DNA of 64,000 bases from Paenibacillus sp. MMS20-IR301 (GTDB lineage: Bacteria > Bacillota > Bacilli > Paenibacillales > Paenibacillaceae), in contig NZ_CP135275.1 of assembly GCF_032302195.1 (NCBI RefSeq), positions 6,167,501 to 6,231,500 of the forward strand, in the 5' to 3' direction. The notes under the pieces are model-generated. The model had not been told where the DNA came from, ran no database searches, and saw only the letters and a list, made by a program, of their open reading frames with translations. A program made the translations under genes and the position numbers. Below are positions 17,454 to 27,452 of the stretch, in pieces (the stretch's first letter is position 1; each line of letters opens with the position of its first letter).

Positions 17454-18935
17454 TCAATCCGCGTCATCCGCTCCGGTCTCCGGGTCAGGCAAAGCCCAGA
17501 CTGAGACGCTTCCGCCATTCGCCGGGAATACCGCCCAGCCGTCTTCCCCTATCGTGACCGACTCTCCGCGGTTACGGGTGAGATCAGTCCAGTTTTCGCC
17601 GCCCCGCTGCTCACCGACGAACATCCGCTTCTCTCCGTTGTCTCCGTTCGAGATTACTACAGCGCAGCCAGAACCTTCAATCTCCGTGACGCCGCGCCGC
17701 ACCCACCCGATGGTGTTTGGATGATCGAAGTAGTCATCCTGATCACCGTAGGCTTTGCTGTGGCGTGCACAGAGCAGCGGATCGATAGCCTCCTTCTTGC
17801 CGTCTACCGGAGCAGGCCCGCCAATACCGTAATAATCCCCGTAGAAGACGACCGGATAGCCGTCCCGACGCAGCAGGATCAGCGCATAGGCACTTTGCTT
17901 GAACCAGTCGCCGACCCATGACTCCAGCGCTTCATGCGGCTGGGAATCATGGTTGTCTACGAAGGTCACGGCATTCAGGGGATGCGTCTGCACCAGCGTA
18001 TCCTCAAAAATATGCCGCAAATCAAAGTCCCTGCCCCCGAGGGCAGCGGAATACAGCTTGTAATGCAGCGATACATCGAACAGGTCGATCTGGTAATCAA
18101 CAGTGTTCAGAAACTCACGGCAGGCCTCCAGATTGGAATTCCAGAATTCACCGACGATGTAAAAGTCCTCGCCGCGCTTTTTCTTCATTTCCGCCGCGAA
18201 TTCCTTGATGAACTCATGGTTGATGTGTTTGATCGCATCCAGGCGGTAGCCGCTGCACTGCAGCGTATCAACCAGCCATTTGCCCCACGCCAGCATCTCA
18301 TTCTTGACTTCCTCATTGCTGTAGTCAATATTGGCGAACATCAGATAGTCGTAGTTGCCGAATTCATCATCGACATTCTGATTCCAGCCTTTATGGGTGC
18401 CGTCAATCCGGAATACGCCGGTACGGCTGCCTTTGGCATCGAAATCAGTGCCATTGAAGTGGGTGTGATTCCATTTGAAGGCGGAATGCTCATCGCCGCG
18501 TCCCGGGAAGTTAAATTTGGTCCAGCCTTCAATCTCGAACGGCTGGGAAATATCCTTATTGCGGTCATTCGGATCAACCTCAATGACCTCGAAGACCTCT
18601 GTCTCATCAGCCCCGGCCTTGTGATTCATGACCAGATCGACGTAGACGGCGATGCCGTTCTTCAGGCACTCGGCAATGGCGTCGACCAGTTCCTGCTTCG
18701 TTCCGTATTTCGTGCGTACAGTTCCTTTTTGATCGAATTCACCCAAGTCATACAGATCGTAGACACCATAGCCGGTATCCTCGGCAGAGACTGCCTTCGT
18801 CACCGGAGGGACCCATACAGAATCAATTCCCGCCGCCTTCAGCTCCGGGGCCATTTGGGCCAGCCGTTTCCAGTGCTCTCCGTCAGCCGCAACATGCCAT
18901 TCAAAAAACTGCATCATCGTATGGTTTCTCTTCAT
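17454..18935 (-). CDS. Cytoplasmic alpha-amylase (GH13)
   Basis: The 493-residue enzyme has all GH13 landmarks: DLVMNH, GYRLDAIKHI with nucleophile Asp233, GEFW with acid/base Glu263, and FVDNHD with Asp330. Length and motifs match the liquefying Bacillus-type alpha-amylases of subfamily GH13_5. There is no signal peptide; the protein starts directly with MKRNHTMMQFFEWH, so it is probably intracellular and acts on maltodextrins or stored glycans. A CcpA-like AAGCGCT core lies at 18961-18967, just upstream of its start, suggesting possible carbon-catabolite control. It follows the DUF72 gene by 49 bases, probably in one operon. Confidence 0.9.
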   Translation of the reverse strand: MKRNHTMMQFFEWHVAADGEHWKRLAQMAPELKAAGIDSVWVPPVTKAVSAEDTGYGVYDLYDLGEFDQKGTVRTKYGTKQELVDAIAECLKNGIAVYVDLVMNHKAGADETEVFEVIEVDPNDRNKDISQPFEIEGWTKFNFPGRGDEHSAFKWNHTHFNGTDFDAKGSRTGVFRIDGTHKGWNQNVDDEFGNYDYLMFANIDYSNEEVKNEMLAWGKWLVDTLQCSGYRLDAIKHINHEFIKEFAAEMKKKRGEDFYIVGEFWNSNLEACREFLNTVDYQIDLFDVSLHYKLYSAALGGRDFDLRHIFEDTLVQTHPLNAVTFVDNHDSQPHEALESWVGDWFKQSAYALILLRRDGYPVVFYGDYYGIGGPAPVDGKKEAIDPLLCARHSKAYGDQDDYFDHPNTIGWVRRGVTEIEGSGCAVVISNGDNGEKRMFVGEQRGGENWTDLTRNRGESVTIGEDGWAVFPANGGSVSVWALPDPETGADDAD

Positions 18936-18984
18936 CCGGTATGGCCTCCTTTATAGTTATAGCGCTTATGTAGATCTATGGAAT

Positions 18985-19830
18985 TCATGAGAACAAATCG
19001 AGCTGGCGCGGGGCGAGTCCGCCGTCAATGCCAAGCAGTGATTGCAGCTCCTTGGCGTTGGGGGTGGCATCCCCGGCAGAATTATTATTAAAAACGACGT
19101 AGATTTCCTTACAGCTCTGTTCCAGCGCAAGCAGCCGGGTACGCCATTCAGTCAGCTCTTCCGTGCTGTAGCGGTACAGATAGCGCAGTGCGCGCCAGTC
19201 GGGATGGCTGCTCTGGCTCCATCCGGCAACATTGCGGCCGTGCAGCCGGACATAGGTGATATCGGGCCGGGTAGCAACCGGAACAATTGGAATGGAGCCT
19301 GAACCGGCCTGTGGTTCATCGGCTACCGTATGAATCCAGCCCTCGTGTTCAAGAAACTGCAGGGTTCTGCTGCGCAGCTCCGGACTGTACCAGGAATCGT
19401 TGCGGAATTCAACCGCTGCAGGCACATCCCGCATCCGCTGCTTGGCCTCGCGCAGGAACGCGACATTGTCCTTGGTGCAGTCGAACCAGGGCGGGAATTG
19501 GAACAGCGTCATCGCCAGCTTGCCGGCATCGCGCACGGGGGCAATGGAGGTATGGAAGGCGCGGTACATTTCCTCCGTGGTATCGTAATAATTTTTGTTG
19601 CTGCGCAGGTGTCCGGTCATTCCCTGATAGGCCTTCACTATGAACCGGAACTGCGCGGGTGTCTGGTCTACCCATTTGATGTAATTCCTGACCGGCTGAA
19701 CTGCATAGAAGGAGCTGTCGATTTCAACGATGGAAAAATGTGCACTATATGCAGAGAGCCGGTCGGCCGGTTTGAGTTTGCCGTACAGCTCCTCATGATC
19801 GCCAAAGCCGGTCAGCCCGATCTTAATCAT
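18985..19830 (-). CDS. DUF72 (YecE-like) protein with C-terminal QLDLF
   Basis: The 281-residue protein shows the DUF72 pattern: KIGLTGFGD at the start, VEIDSSFYA, LFQFPPWF, VEFRNDSW and YVRLHGRN, on a predicted TIM-barrel-like fold. The function of the family is unknown. The last eight residues, PRQLDLFS, match the bacterial sliding-clamp-binding pentapeptide consensus QL(S/D)LF in an accessible tail position. Start ATG 19830 follows GGAGGG. It lies upstream of the amylase gene on the same strand. Confidence 0.8.
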   Translation of the reverse strand: MIKIGLTGFGDHEELYGKLKPADRLSAYSAHFSIVEIDSSFYAVQPVRNYIKWVDQTPAQFRFIVKAYQGMTGHLRSNKNYYDTTEEMYRAFHTSIAPVRDAGKLAMTLFQFPPWFDCTKDNVAFLREAKQRMRDVPAAVEFRNDSWYSPELRSRTLQFLEHEGWIHTVADEPQAGSGSIPIVPVATRPDITYVRLHGRNVAGWSQSSHPDWRALRYLYRYSTEELTEWRTRLLALEQSCKEIYVVFNNNSAGDATPNAKELQSLLGIDGGLAPRQLDLFS

Positions 19831-20003
19831 TGTAAGCCCTCCTTGTCTGCACAGGTTGTTCGGAAGATGTATAGCGGCTAACTCTTATTAAACTGAAAAC
19901 ATATCAGGACAAACAAGGGCGGTTAATGAATGCCGCAAATTCAGGGAGCTATGGGTGCTGTTATCACCAAAAGTGGAAAAGGATATACTTCGGCGGAATC
20001 ATT

Positions 20004-20059
20004 TAAAAAAAGAACAGCCCGCCTCTGCCGGCCTGAAGCCGGCTATGAGGGGGCTGTTT
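20004..20059 (-). terminator. Terminator of the diguanylate cyclase gene
   Basis: On the minus strand AACAGCCC and GGGCTGTT enclose an inner GCCGGC-based stem and are followed by CTTTTTTTAAA. Confidence 0.85.
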
Positions 20060-20096
20060 GTGTGCGTCCTGCAAAAATCAGCCGGCAGGCAGCTCT

Positions 20097-21689
20097 TTAC
20101 ACTGACGTGAAGTGGACAATAGAGGAGCCGCTGGATAAATGCACGGCATTGCGTCCGCCCCGCTTGGAAGCGTACAGGGCATGGTCGGCCTCAGAGAGCA
20201 ATTCCTCCAGTGAACCATTGCTGGGGCCGGCCTCGGTTACACCGAAGCTTGCCGTGATATTGACCGGTCCGGACAATGTGTAGAATACACTCCGCTCAAG
20301 GTCACTGCGGATAAGATCGGATATGCCGGCCGCCTGCTTCAGGCTGGTGCCGGGCAGGCTTAAGACGAACTCCTCACCTCCGTAACGCCCGAACACATCA
20401 CCTTCACGCAAATGCCGGCTGCATACATCCACCACATGCTGCAGAGCCATATCCCCGTATTGATGCCCGTACCGGTCATTAATACTCTTGAAGAAATCGA
20501 TATCGAGCAGAATGATGGAGAAAGGTGAAGCCTCTTCCGCTGCTTCCCGCAGTAACTGCCGGCTCAGCGCCATGAAATGTGTCCGGTTATAGATGCCGGT
20601 AAGACTATCGATGGTGGCAAGCTGCAGCAGCTTCTCCTGAAGCAGAGTCCGTTCTGTGACATCAATCAGCATAATCATCCGTCCCGCCAGGTGATCATCT
20701 TGCTTCTGGACCGGGGAGGAGCGGATCTGGTAATAACGGATCTCGCCGCCTGTATTCCAGGCCAGCTCCTGCTCCTCGGTGTCGTGCGGGCTGGAATTCA
20801 TGACATAATCAACAGCCTCCTGGCCGGCGGACAGAAACAGCTGGGCCAGCGGCCGGCCGATCGCAGCAGCACTGAGGTCCGGCAGCATCTCAGCCGCAGC
20901 CCGGTTATAGTCCACCAGCTTGTCCGCCAGGTCCATAACCAGCACACCGTCACGCATGCTCTCGAACAGATTCTCCCGGGCAATCGGGGCTGCGGTAAGC
21001 ATGCCGCGCGAGAGAATAGCCCAGATATACAGAGTCGAGGTGATGCTCATAATGACGGGCACGGGATCTATTCCGTAAGGAGTCAGGTCAACCAGATAGA
21101 GAAATGCGCCTAATGCGGGCAGGAACTGTCCAATGAAGATAATCAGCATCTGCCGGAAGTATACCCGGCGCATCCGGCTCCACCGCCATACAATCAGGCA
21201 CATACCGGTCAGCATACAGCCGAAGGTCAGGCTGCCCTGGACGATATACCAGGGGCCCATAACGACATCCACGAGAGGGGTAGGAGCACCTTCGCGGAAG
21301 TAAATCGACTGATAGAACAGATGATGATATTCGTTAGTCCATACAAGCAGGGTGGAGATTACGGGTACTGAATACAGAATGGTCAGCATTTTTTTGGAGA
21401 TCAGCCGCTCCAGACCTACGAAATGCATAATCATAAGCAGACTTGAGGGAGCTATATAGGGCATTCCAAGGTACTCCAGTTTGATCCACAGCCCGATTTC
21501 CCGCATGTTGCTTCCGGACAGCTCCAGGGCGAAGCCGAATGTATATATGGCGGAAGCGGCTGAGCTTACGATGAAGGCATTGAGGCCGGAAAATTCAGTC
21601 TTCCTGTAGTAGGCGAACAGCGCGAGTAATGTGCTCAGCACACCTGAAATAGAGACGATAATTATATAATTTGAAATCATGGATTGCAT
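20097..21689 (-). CDS. Membrane diguanylate cyclase (7TM-PAS-GGDEF)
   Basis: From ATG 21689 (GGAGG eight bases upstream) the product is 530 residues. About seven hydrophobic helices occupy residues 1-215, like the 7TM N-terminus of some histidine kinases. A PAS-like domain spans about 235-350, and a GGDEF domain the last 160 residues. The catalytic motif is GGEEF and an RxxD inhibitory site (REGD) sits five residues before it. It should make cyclic di-GMP from GTP with product feedback. The 7TM part probably senses a membrane-soluble or extracellular signal. It diverges from the pyrimidine ABC operon. Confidence 0.85.
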   Translation of the reverse strand: MQSMISNYIIIVSISGVLSTLLALFAYYRKTEFSGLNAFIVSSAASAIYTFGFALELSGSNMREIGLWIKLEYLGMPYIAPSSLLMIMHFVGLERLISKKMLTILYSVPVISTLLVWTNEYHHLFYQSIYFREGAPTPLVDVVMGPWYIVQGSLTFGCMLTGMCLIVWRWSRMRRVYFRQMLIIFIGQFLPALGAFLYLVDLTPYGIDPVPVIMSITSTLYIWAILSRGMLTAAPIARENLFESMRDGVLVMDLADKLVDYNRAAAEMLPDLSAAAIGRPLAQLFLSAGQEAVDYVMNSSPHDTEEQELAWNTGGEIRYYQIRSSPVQKQDDHLAGRMIMLIDVTERTLLQEKLLQLATIDSLTGIYNRTHFMALSRQLLREAAEEASPFSIILLDIDFFKSINDRYGHQYGDMALQHVVDVCSRHLREGDVFGRYGGEEFVLSLPGTSLKQAAGISDLIRSDLERSVFYTLSGPVNITASFGVTEAGPSNGSLEELLSEADHALYASKRGGRNAVHLSSGSSIVHFTSV

Positions 21690-22055
21690 AGATGGCGCCT
21701 CCATGTATTGAGATGGGCTATGAACATTGGTAACAGGTCTCCCGGGTAAGAATGGATACATTCAAATGATATCATATCAGCCGTACAGATGCAGATACCG
21801 CCCTGCAAGGAGCGATATAAGATAGATACTATCTTTATCGGCACAAAGTTCAATTATTAACAATGCAAAGGGCCCCCTAGACAAAGTGACGGAATTTCAC
21901 GGAGTCAATTTTACGAATTGTCTAATGTAGCTCTGAAGAGCAAAGTGTACCATGTTAATAAATCATACATGAAGTAATTAAGTAGACGTTTTTTAGGTAT
22001 TTTGTGTTATGTTAATTAACATTAAATGCATTCAGGGATGAAGGGGGAACCGGGA
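21690..22055. other. Divergent intergenic region, GGDEF gene - pyrimidine ABC operon
   Basis: This 366-base AT-rich gap holds TAGACAA at 21878-21884, its complement in TTGTCTAAT at 21918-21926, a TGTTAATAAAT -10-like segment near 21953-21963, and the palindrome ATGTTAATTAACAT at 22009-22022. No ORF is supported. Confidence 0.6.
21878..21926 (+). promoter_or_regulatory. Putative PucR-regulon site (spaced half-sites) before the ABC operon
   Basis: TAGACAA (21878-21884) and TTGTCTAAT (21918-21926) form inverted half-sites with a 33-base spacer. The segment TTGTCTAATGTA is identical to one upstream of preT at 30579-30590, where the two half-sites are fused into a tight palindrome. A TTAATA -10-like box lies 37 bases downstream. 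Confidence 0.5.
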
Positions 22056-22838
22056 ATGTCATTAGTTGCGACGAAGATTCCTGAAATACAGCTGGAAAAC
22101 GTTGAAATGCGTTACAGGGCCGAAACGGCCGATGTGCTTGCACTGCATCAGGTAAGCCTTAATATTGCCAAAGGGGAGTTTGTTTCTTTGCTGGGGCCTT
22201 CCGGATGCGGAAAAACTACACTGCTGAGATTGATGGCAGATCTTATAACACCAACCGCCGGGAATATTATGGTAGCAGGCAAAAGTGCAAAAGAGGCCCG
22301 GCTGGCCCGGAAGTACGGAATAGTATTCCAGAGTCCGGTGCTCTATGACTGGCGGAAGGTCAAACATAATATTATGCTGCCGCTTGAACTGATGGGCGTG
22401 AAGAAGTCCGAGCGTGAAGATAAGGCGCTGGAGCTGCTGGATCTTGTCGGTCTTCAGGGCTTCGCAGATAAATATCCCTGGCAGCTCAGCGGAGGGATGC
22501 AGCAGCGTGTAGCCATTGCCCGGGCGCTGTCGATGGAGCCGGAGATTCTGCTCATGGATGAACCGTTCTCTGCGCTGGATGAGTTTACCCGTGAGCGATT
22601 AAATGAAGAGCTTCTCTCTGTCTGGAGTAAAGTCCGGAGCACCGTTGTCTTCGTTACGCACAGCATCCCGGAATCGATCTTCCTGTCGGACAGGGTGTTT
22701 GTCCTGTCTCCGCATCCCGGGAGGCTGTCGGCGGTTGTTGATATTCCGCTGCCGCGTCCGCGTACAGCAGAGATGAGGAACAGCCCGCAGTTTTTTGAAC
22801 TGATCGCCCGCATCCGCGACAGCTTCGAAGGGGTGTAG
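22056..22838 (+). CDS. ABC transporter ATP-binding protein (NitT/TauT type) for pyrimidines
   Basis: The 260-residue ATPase has Walker A GPSGCGKTT, the FQSPVLYDWR segment, signature LSGGMQQRV and Walker B ILLMDEPFSALDEF, typical of the SsuB/TauB/ThiZ group. ATG 22056 has AAGGGGG upstream and is preferred to ATG 22026. It heads a four-gene transporter set followed by pyrimidine-degradation genes, so it likely energises uptake of uracil, thymine or a related base. The substrate is inferred from context. Confidence 0.85.
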   Translation: MSLVATKIPEIQLENVEMRYRAETADVLALHQVSLNIAKGEFVSLLGPSGCGKTTLLRLMADLITPTAGNIMVAGKSAKEARLARKYGIVFQSPVLYDWRKVKHNIMLPLELMGVKKSEREDKALELLDLVGLQGFADKYPWQLSGGMQQRVAIARALSMEPEILLMDEPFSALDEFTRERLNEELLSVWSKVRSTVVFVTHSIPESIFLSDRVFVLSPHPGRLSAVVDIPLPRPRTAEMRNSPQFFELIARIRDSFEGV

Positions 22839-22840
22839 CC

Positions 22841-23653
22841 ATGAAGCAGAACAATGCCTTTATGCGGGGACGTCTGCTGCCGCTCCTCGTCTGGATCTTC
22901 GGCCTGCTGGTAATCTGGGAGACTGTCTCCTGGTGGCTGCTTAACGTGGCCAGGACACCGCTGGCCCAGTCCAAGCTGCCGTATGTGCATGAAGTGGCTT
23001 CTACCCTGTGGAAGTACAGCGGTACTTTATTGAAGGAAGGGGGAGCGACCTTTGGCAATGCAGGTGTCGGGTTTCTGATTGGAGCGCTGGCAGGTGTACT
23101 GCTAGCTGTTCTGATGAGCCTGTCCCGGACCATTGAACAGCTAGCGTTCCCGTATGCCATTGCTTCGCAGATGATACCGGTCCTGGGGCTTGCGCCGATT
23201 ATCTACGGCATAGTACGCGATGAGCAGGTGTCGCGGATTATTATCTCCGGCTACATTACCTTCTTTCCGGTTGCGCTTAATATGCTGCGCGGTCTGCGGA
23301 GTGTTGATCCTTCGGCGCTGGAGCTGATGCACTCGTATGCTGCGAAGCCCTGGGCTGTATACTGGAAGCTGCGTTTCCCGGCGGCACTGCCGGGACTGTT
23401 CAGCGGGCTGAAGATTGCGGCCCCGCTGGCCGTAACGGGGGCTATCCTTGTTGAGCTGATGGGTGCGCAGCACGGCATCGGTGTCATCATGCTCCGTAAC
23501 CTTTATTACGGCCCGTCGCATACGTATATGTTCTGGTCCACTGTACTGGTCGGTGCGCTGCTCGGTATGGCCAGCTACTGGCTGATGAGTCTGGCAGAAC
23601 GTCTGGCGGCTCCCTGGCAGCCGGAATTCCGTCCGAAGGGAGGCGGCCAGTGA
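22841..23653 (+). CDS. ABC transporter permease, first subunit
   Basis: This 270-residue permease has about six helices and the BPD_transp_1 coupling region (MHSYAAKPWAVYWKLRFPAALPG, read as two parts near residues 162-185). It starts two bases after the ATPase gene. Its C-terminal end overlaps the next permease. The two permeases share the MHSYAA coupling segment and probably form a heterodimer. Confidence 0.85.
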   Translation: MKQNNAFMRGRLLPLLVWIFGLLVIWETVSWWLLNVARTPLAQSKLPYVHEVASTLWKYSGTLLKEGGATFGNAGVGFLIGALAGVLLAVLMSLSRTIEQLAFPYAIASQMIPVLGLAPIIYGIVRDEQVSRIIISGYITFFPVALNMLRGLRSVDPSALELMHSYAAKPWAVYWKLRFPAALPGLFSGLKIAAPLAVTGAILVELMGAQHGIGVIMLRNLYYGPSHTYMFWSTVLVGALLGMASYWLMSLAERLAAPWQPEFRPKGGGQ

Positions 23654-24573
23654 TGAAGAGCAGTCCTGTGCTGGATGCCGGACCCGCCGCTTCTGCCGGT
23701 AAAGGGGCTGATTCTATTCAGTTTTCTTCAGCCGAGCATCCTCAACATTCTCCTAACAACGTTAATCTGACAGAACCTCTACAGCAGAACAATCCACGAA
23801 GGTCTATGAAATTGCTGAACCGCGGTGTGTTTCTGCCTTTGCTGGCCGGAGTTGCATTCCTGCTCCTCTGGGAGTACCAGGTGTTCCATAAGATCTTTGA
23901 TTTGAAAAAGTATCAGCTGCCGCTGCCCTCAGCCATTGCGGAGGCGATGCGGGATAACTTCAGCCTGCTGATCTCCTACACCGGCTATACCCTTGCGGAG
24001 GCGGTTCTCGGCATGCTGATCGGTTCGGCCTGCGGCTTCCTGATTGCCCTGGCCGCAACCGCCTGGCCCCGCTGGGGCGGAGGCAGCCTGACGATGGTGG
24101 CCGCGCTGAATGCTGTGCCGATCGTGGCGCTTGCTCCGATCATGAATCTCTGGTTCGGCGACGGCATCGGCTCGCGGGCCGCTATTGTTACAGCGACCAC
24201 CATGGCGGCGATGGCGATCAACGCCTATAAGGGCATGGCGGCTGTAGATCCGCTGGCGCTCGATCTGATGCATTCCTATGCAGCAGGCAAGCCGGCGGTA
24301 TTCCGCTACCTGCGGATTCGCAGCAGCCTGCCTTATGTATTCACTGCCCTGAAGATCAATGCCACGGCAAGTATGATCGGAGCGATAGTCGGGGAGTTCT
24401 TCTTCTCCTCGCGGGGGCTTGGGTATCTGCTCTCCAACTCTATCAAGGTGGCGAAAATGCCGCTCGGCTGGTCCTGTATCGTGCTGGCAGCCATCGCCGG
24501 AGTTGTCTTTTATCTGGTTGTGGAGCGCCTGGAAAAGGTGTTCATCAGGTGGCATCCCTCCCGGCGGTCGTAG
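23653..24573 (+). CDS. ABC transporter permease, second subunit with N-terminal extension
   Basis: The 306-residue permease begins with a hydrophilic extension of about 50 residues rich in Ser, Gln, Asn and Pro before the first helix (FLPLLAGVAFLLLWEY). The coupling segment MHSYAAGKPAVFRYL is conserved. ATG 23653 overlaps the previous stop codon; GTG 23650 is the alternative. GGGAGG lies nine bases upstream. The extension is absent from the sister permease, and its role is unknown. Confidence 0.85.
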   Translation: MKSSPVLDAGPAASAGKGADSIQFSSAEHPQHSPNNVNLTEPLQQNNPRRSMKLLNRGVFLPLLAGVAFLLLWEYQVFHKIFDLKKYQLPLPSAIAEAMRDNFSLLISYTGYTLAEAVLGMLIGSACGFLIALAATAWPRWGGGSLTMVAALNAVPIVALAPIMNLWFGDGIGSRAAIVTATTMAAMAINAYKGMAAVDPLALDLMHSYAAGKPAVFRYLRIRSSLPYVFTALKINATASMIGAIVGEFFFSSRGLGYLLSNSIKVAKMPLGWSCIVLAAIAGVVFYLVVERLEKVFIRWHPSRRS

Positions 24574-24740
24574 CGGCAGTGCAAGTGATGAAGAACTCCC
24601 TGAATCTGTTACATCCGGCTGTGTGCTGACGGGATATAGAGAAGCTGTCAGCGCATGACCGTATGCATAGAGCAACAAGACGGCAGCCATGCTGTGTTTG
24701 GCCGGATTACTAATCTCAAACGGGTAGGGGGAGTTGCTGG

Positions 24741-25838
24741 ATGAAGGGTAAGAAGAGCAAATTTCACGGCGGGTTAATGGTGGCGGCGGTGATTACGATG
24801 GTTTCATTGCTGGCAGGCTGCGGAGGGAATAACAATGCTCCGGCAGCCGGGAGTGGCAGTGCGGCAGCCACAGCTTCGCCGGAAGCGGCGGCAACTGCTG
24901 CACCGGCGGCCGATCCGGTCACGGTGAAGCTGCAGCTCAAATGGGTGCCGCAGGCACAGTTTGCCGGGTACTTCCTGGCCCAGGACAAAGGCTATTATGC
25001 CGAAGAAGGGCTTAATGTGGAGATTCTGCCCGGCGGCCCGGATATCGTGCCTGAGCAGCAGGTTGCCGGCGGTTCGGCTGATATCGGCGTGGACTGGGTA
25101 GCGAGTCTGCTGACCAGCCAGGAGCAGGAAATGCCGCTGGTGCAGATCGCCCAGATCTTCCAGAAGAGCGGGCTGGTGCTGGTCTCGAAGAAGGATGCTG
25201 GGATCAGCACACCGGCAGATCTGAAGGGCAAGAAGGTCGGCAACTGGATGGGCGGCAATGAGTTTGAGATTCTGGCTCTCTTTGATAAGTACAAACTGGA
25301 TTCTAATAAGGATCTGAACTTCACCAAGCAAGGCTTCACGATGGACCAGTTCCTCGGTGGCGAAATTGATGCGGCATCAGCCATGACCTACAACGAATAT
25401 CAGGTTGTGCTGGAATCGGGCGTCAAAGCAGAGGAGCTGAATGTAATTGACATGAATGATGAAGGCGTGGCGATGCTTGAGGATAACCTGTTCGCCAACA
25501 AGGAATGGCTGGAGGCAAATAGGGAGACAGCAGCCAAATTCGTGCGGGCTTCCCTGAAGGGCTGGGCGGATGCTATTGCAGATCCGGAAGCGGCAGTCGA
25601 CAGTGTGATGAAGCTGGCGGAAGAAGGCAGTACGACCCGTGAGCACCAGCTGACCATGATGACCGAAGTGGCTAAGCTGATTCAGCCGGAGGGCTTTGAT
25701 GCTTCCAAAATGGGATATACAGATGCTGCCGCATTCCAGCAGACTGCTGATATCGCCCTCAAATTCGGGGTGATCAAAGCAGCAGCTGATGTGAATGCAG
25801 CGTACACGAATGAAATCGTAGAAATGGCAGCGCAATAG
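24741..25838 (+). CDS. Substrate-binding lipoprotein (NMT1/THI5-like)
   Basis: The 365-residue protein has a lipoprotein signal ([10 protein letters not shown]; lipid-modified Cys27) and an Ala-rich linker, then an NMT1/THI5-like binding domain beginning [18 protein letters not shown]. This domain class binds pyrimidine-type ligands such as thiamin precursors. [12 protein letters not shown] is the segment expected near the ligand. It is anchored outside the membrane and feeds the two permeases. The adjoining uracil-degradation genes point to a pyrimidine base or nucleoside as ligand. Confidence 0.85.
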   Translation: MKGKKSKFHGGLMVAAVITMVSLLAGCGGNNNAPAAGSGSAAATASPEAAATAAPAADPVTVKLQLKWVPQAQFAGYFLAQDKGYYAEEGLNVEILPGGPDIVPEQQVAGGSADIGVDWVASLLTSQEQEMPLVQIAQIFQKSGLVLVSKKDAGISTPADLKGKKVGNWMGGNEFEILALFDKYKLDSNKDLNFTKQGFTMDQFLGGEIDAASAMTYNEYQVVLESGVKAEELNVIDMNDEGVAMLEDNLFANKEWLEANRETAAKFVRASLKGWADAIADPEAAVDSVMKLAEEGSTTREHQLTMMTEVAKLIQPEGFDASKMGYTDAAAFQQTADIALKFGVIKAAADVNAAYTNEIVEMAAQ

Positions 25839-25854
25839 AGTACTCTTCATAGCA

Positions 25855-25893
25855 ATAATAGATGGCCGCCCGGAACTGGCGGTCATCTATTAT
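25855..25893 (+). other. Strong intercistronic hairpin without U-tract
   Basis: ATAATAGATGGCCGCC and GGCGGTCATCTATTAT pair over 16 bases (one G-T) with a seven-base loop. No T-run follows. It lies between the binding protein gene and the dehydrogenase gene and may act as an mRNA stabiliser, processing site or weak terminator. Confidence 0.55.
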
Positions 25894-25929
25894 CATAAGC
25901 ATTCCAGAATATGGAAAGAGGTGCAGACG

Positions 25930-27393
25930 ATGTCTCTGCTTGCAGGTCAGGCCGTGAAAGTGAAGAACTATGTGGAGGGTGCTTGGATAGAATCTGCCTC
26001 CGGAACTGAAGAGGAGGTGTTCAATCCGGCGACAGGTGAAGTGATTGCGTACGTGCCGATCTCCAGCCGTGCAGAGCTGGAGGTGGCCGTCCAGGCGGCT
26101 TCAAAGGCCTATATGTCTTGGAAAAGAGTGGCCGTTCCGCGCCGGGCCCGCTACTTCTTCCAGTACCAGCAGCTGCTGGTGCAGCACTGGAATGAGCTGG
26201 CGGAGCTGATTACACTGGAGAACGGCAAAAGCCTGGATGAAGCACTGGGTGAAGTGCAGCGCGGTATTGAATGTGTGGAATTCGCCGCTGGCATTCCGAC
26301 GCTGATGATGGGCAGCCAGCTGCCGGATATTGCGACAGGCGTGGAGTCCGGGATGTACCGCTACCCGCTCGGCGTAATCGGCGGCATCGCCCCGTTCAAT
26401 TTCCCGATGATGGTGCCCTGCTGGATGTTCCCGCTGGCCATTGCCTGCGGCAATACCTTTGTGCTGAAGCCGTCTGAACGGACGCCGCTCCTGGTGAACC
26501 GGCTGGCGGAGCTGTTCGCGGAGGCGGGCTTCCCGCCGGGAGTGCTGAATGTGGTACATGGAGCTCGTGAGGTAGTGAATGGCTTGCTTGAGCATGAAGA
26601 GGTGAAGGCGGTTTCGTTCGTCGGCTCGCAGCCGGTGGCGGAATATGTATACAGACACGGCACGGCGCACGGCAAGCGGGTTCAGGCGCTGGCCGGAGCC
26701 AAGAATCATTCGATTGTACTGCCGGGTGCGGATCTCGACAATGCGGTGAAAAATATTATTTCCGCCGCCTTCGGTTCCGCCGGAGAACGCTGCATGGCCT
26801 GTGCTGTGGTCGCTGTGCATGAAGCGGTCGCCGATGAACTGGTAGGCCGGCTGGCCGCAGCGGCCGACGGCCTGAAGATCGGCGACGGCAAGGAGGAAGG
26901 CGTGTTCCTCGGCCCGGTAATCCGCCAATCGAACAAGGAGCGGACGATAGCCTACATTGAGGCCGGGCTGGCTGAGAAGGCGGTGCTGGTGCGTGACGGC
27001 AGGAAGGACGCTGCAGCGGCGGGGGCCGGATATTTCCTCGGACCGACGATCTTTGACCATGTGACGCCGGGCATGACGATCTGGCAGGATGAGATCTTCG
27101 CACCGCTGCTGTCCATCGTCCGCGTTAGGGATCTGGCCGAGGCGATAGCGGTTACGAATCAGTCGCCCTTTGCCAACGGGGCCTGTATCTATACCGACAG
27201 CGCCAAAGCCATCCGTGAGTTCCGCGAGGAGATTGATGCCGGAATGCTGGGGGTTAACTTGGGCGTACCTGCGCCGATGGCCTTCTTCCCGTTCTCGGGC
27301 TATAAGAAGTCATTCTATGGGGATTTGCATGCTAATGGAAGGGACGGCGTTGAATTCTATACCCGCAAGAAAATGGTTACGGCACGTTATTGA
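25930..27393 (+). CDS. Methylmalonate/malonate-semialdehyde dehydrogenase (acylating)
   Basis: The 487-residue protein is an aldehyde dehydrogenase of the MMSDH type: [19 protein letters not shown] near residues 156-174, [29 protein letters not shown], and catalytic Cys288 in GERCMACAV. These enzymes turn (methyl)malonate semialdehyde into propionyl- or acetyl-CoA with NAD and CoA. In this locus the expected substrate is malonate semialdehyde from beta-alanine, giving acetyl-CoA and CO2. ATG 25930 has AGAGGTG upstream; GTG 25921 overlaps it. Confidence 0.9.
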   Translation: MSLLAGQAVKVKNYVEGAWIESASGTEEEVFNPATGEVIAYVPISSRAELEVAVQAASKAYMSWKRVAVPRRARYFFQYQQLLVQHWNELAELITLENGKSLDEALGEVQRGIECVEFAAGIPTLMMGSQLPDIATGVESGMYRYPLGVIGGIAPFNFPMMVPCWMFPLAIACGNTFVLKPSERTPLLVNRLAELFAEAGFPPGVLNVVHGAREVVNGLLEHEEVKAVSFVGSQPVAEYVYRHGTAHGKRVQALAGAKNHSIVLPGADLDNAVKNIISAAFGSAGERCMACAVVAVHEAVADELVGRLAAAADGLKIGDGKEEGVFLGPVIRQSNKERTIAYIEAGLAEKAVLVRDGRKDAAAAGAGYFLGPTIFDHVTPGMTIWQDEIFAPLLSIVRVRDLAEAIAVTNQSPFANGACIYTDSAKAIREFREEIDAGMLGVNLGVPAPMAFFPFSGYKKSFYGDLHANGRDGVEFYTRKKMVTARY

Positions 27394-27452
27394 CTTATGA
27401 CTTATGAAACAAACTCAAACATCAAATGGGTTTTCCGGGAGGAGAGAGTGCC

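Noticed and set aside
17934..18956. 340-codon plus-strand frame opposite the alpha-amylase
   Set aside because: The amylase carries all catalytic residues. The opposite frame shows no family motif and starts within a coding region.
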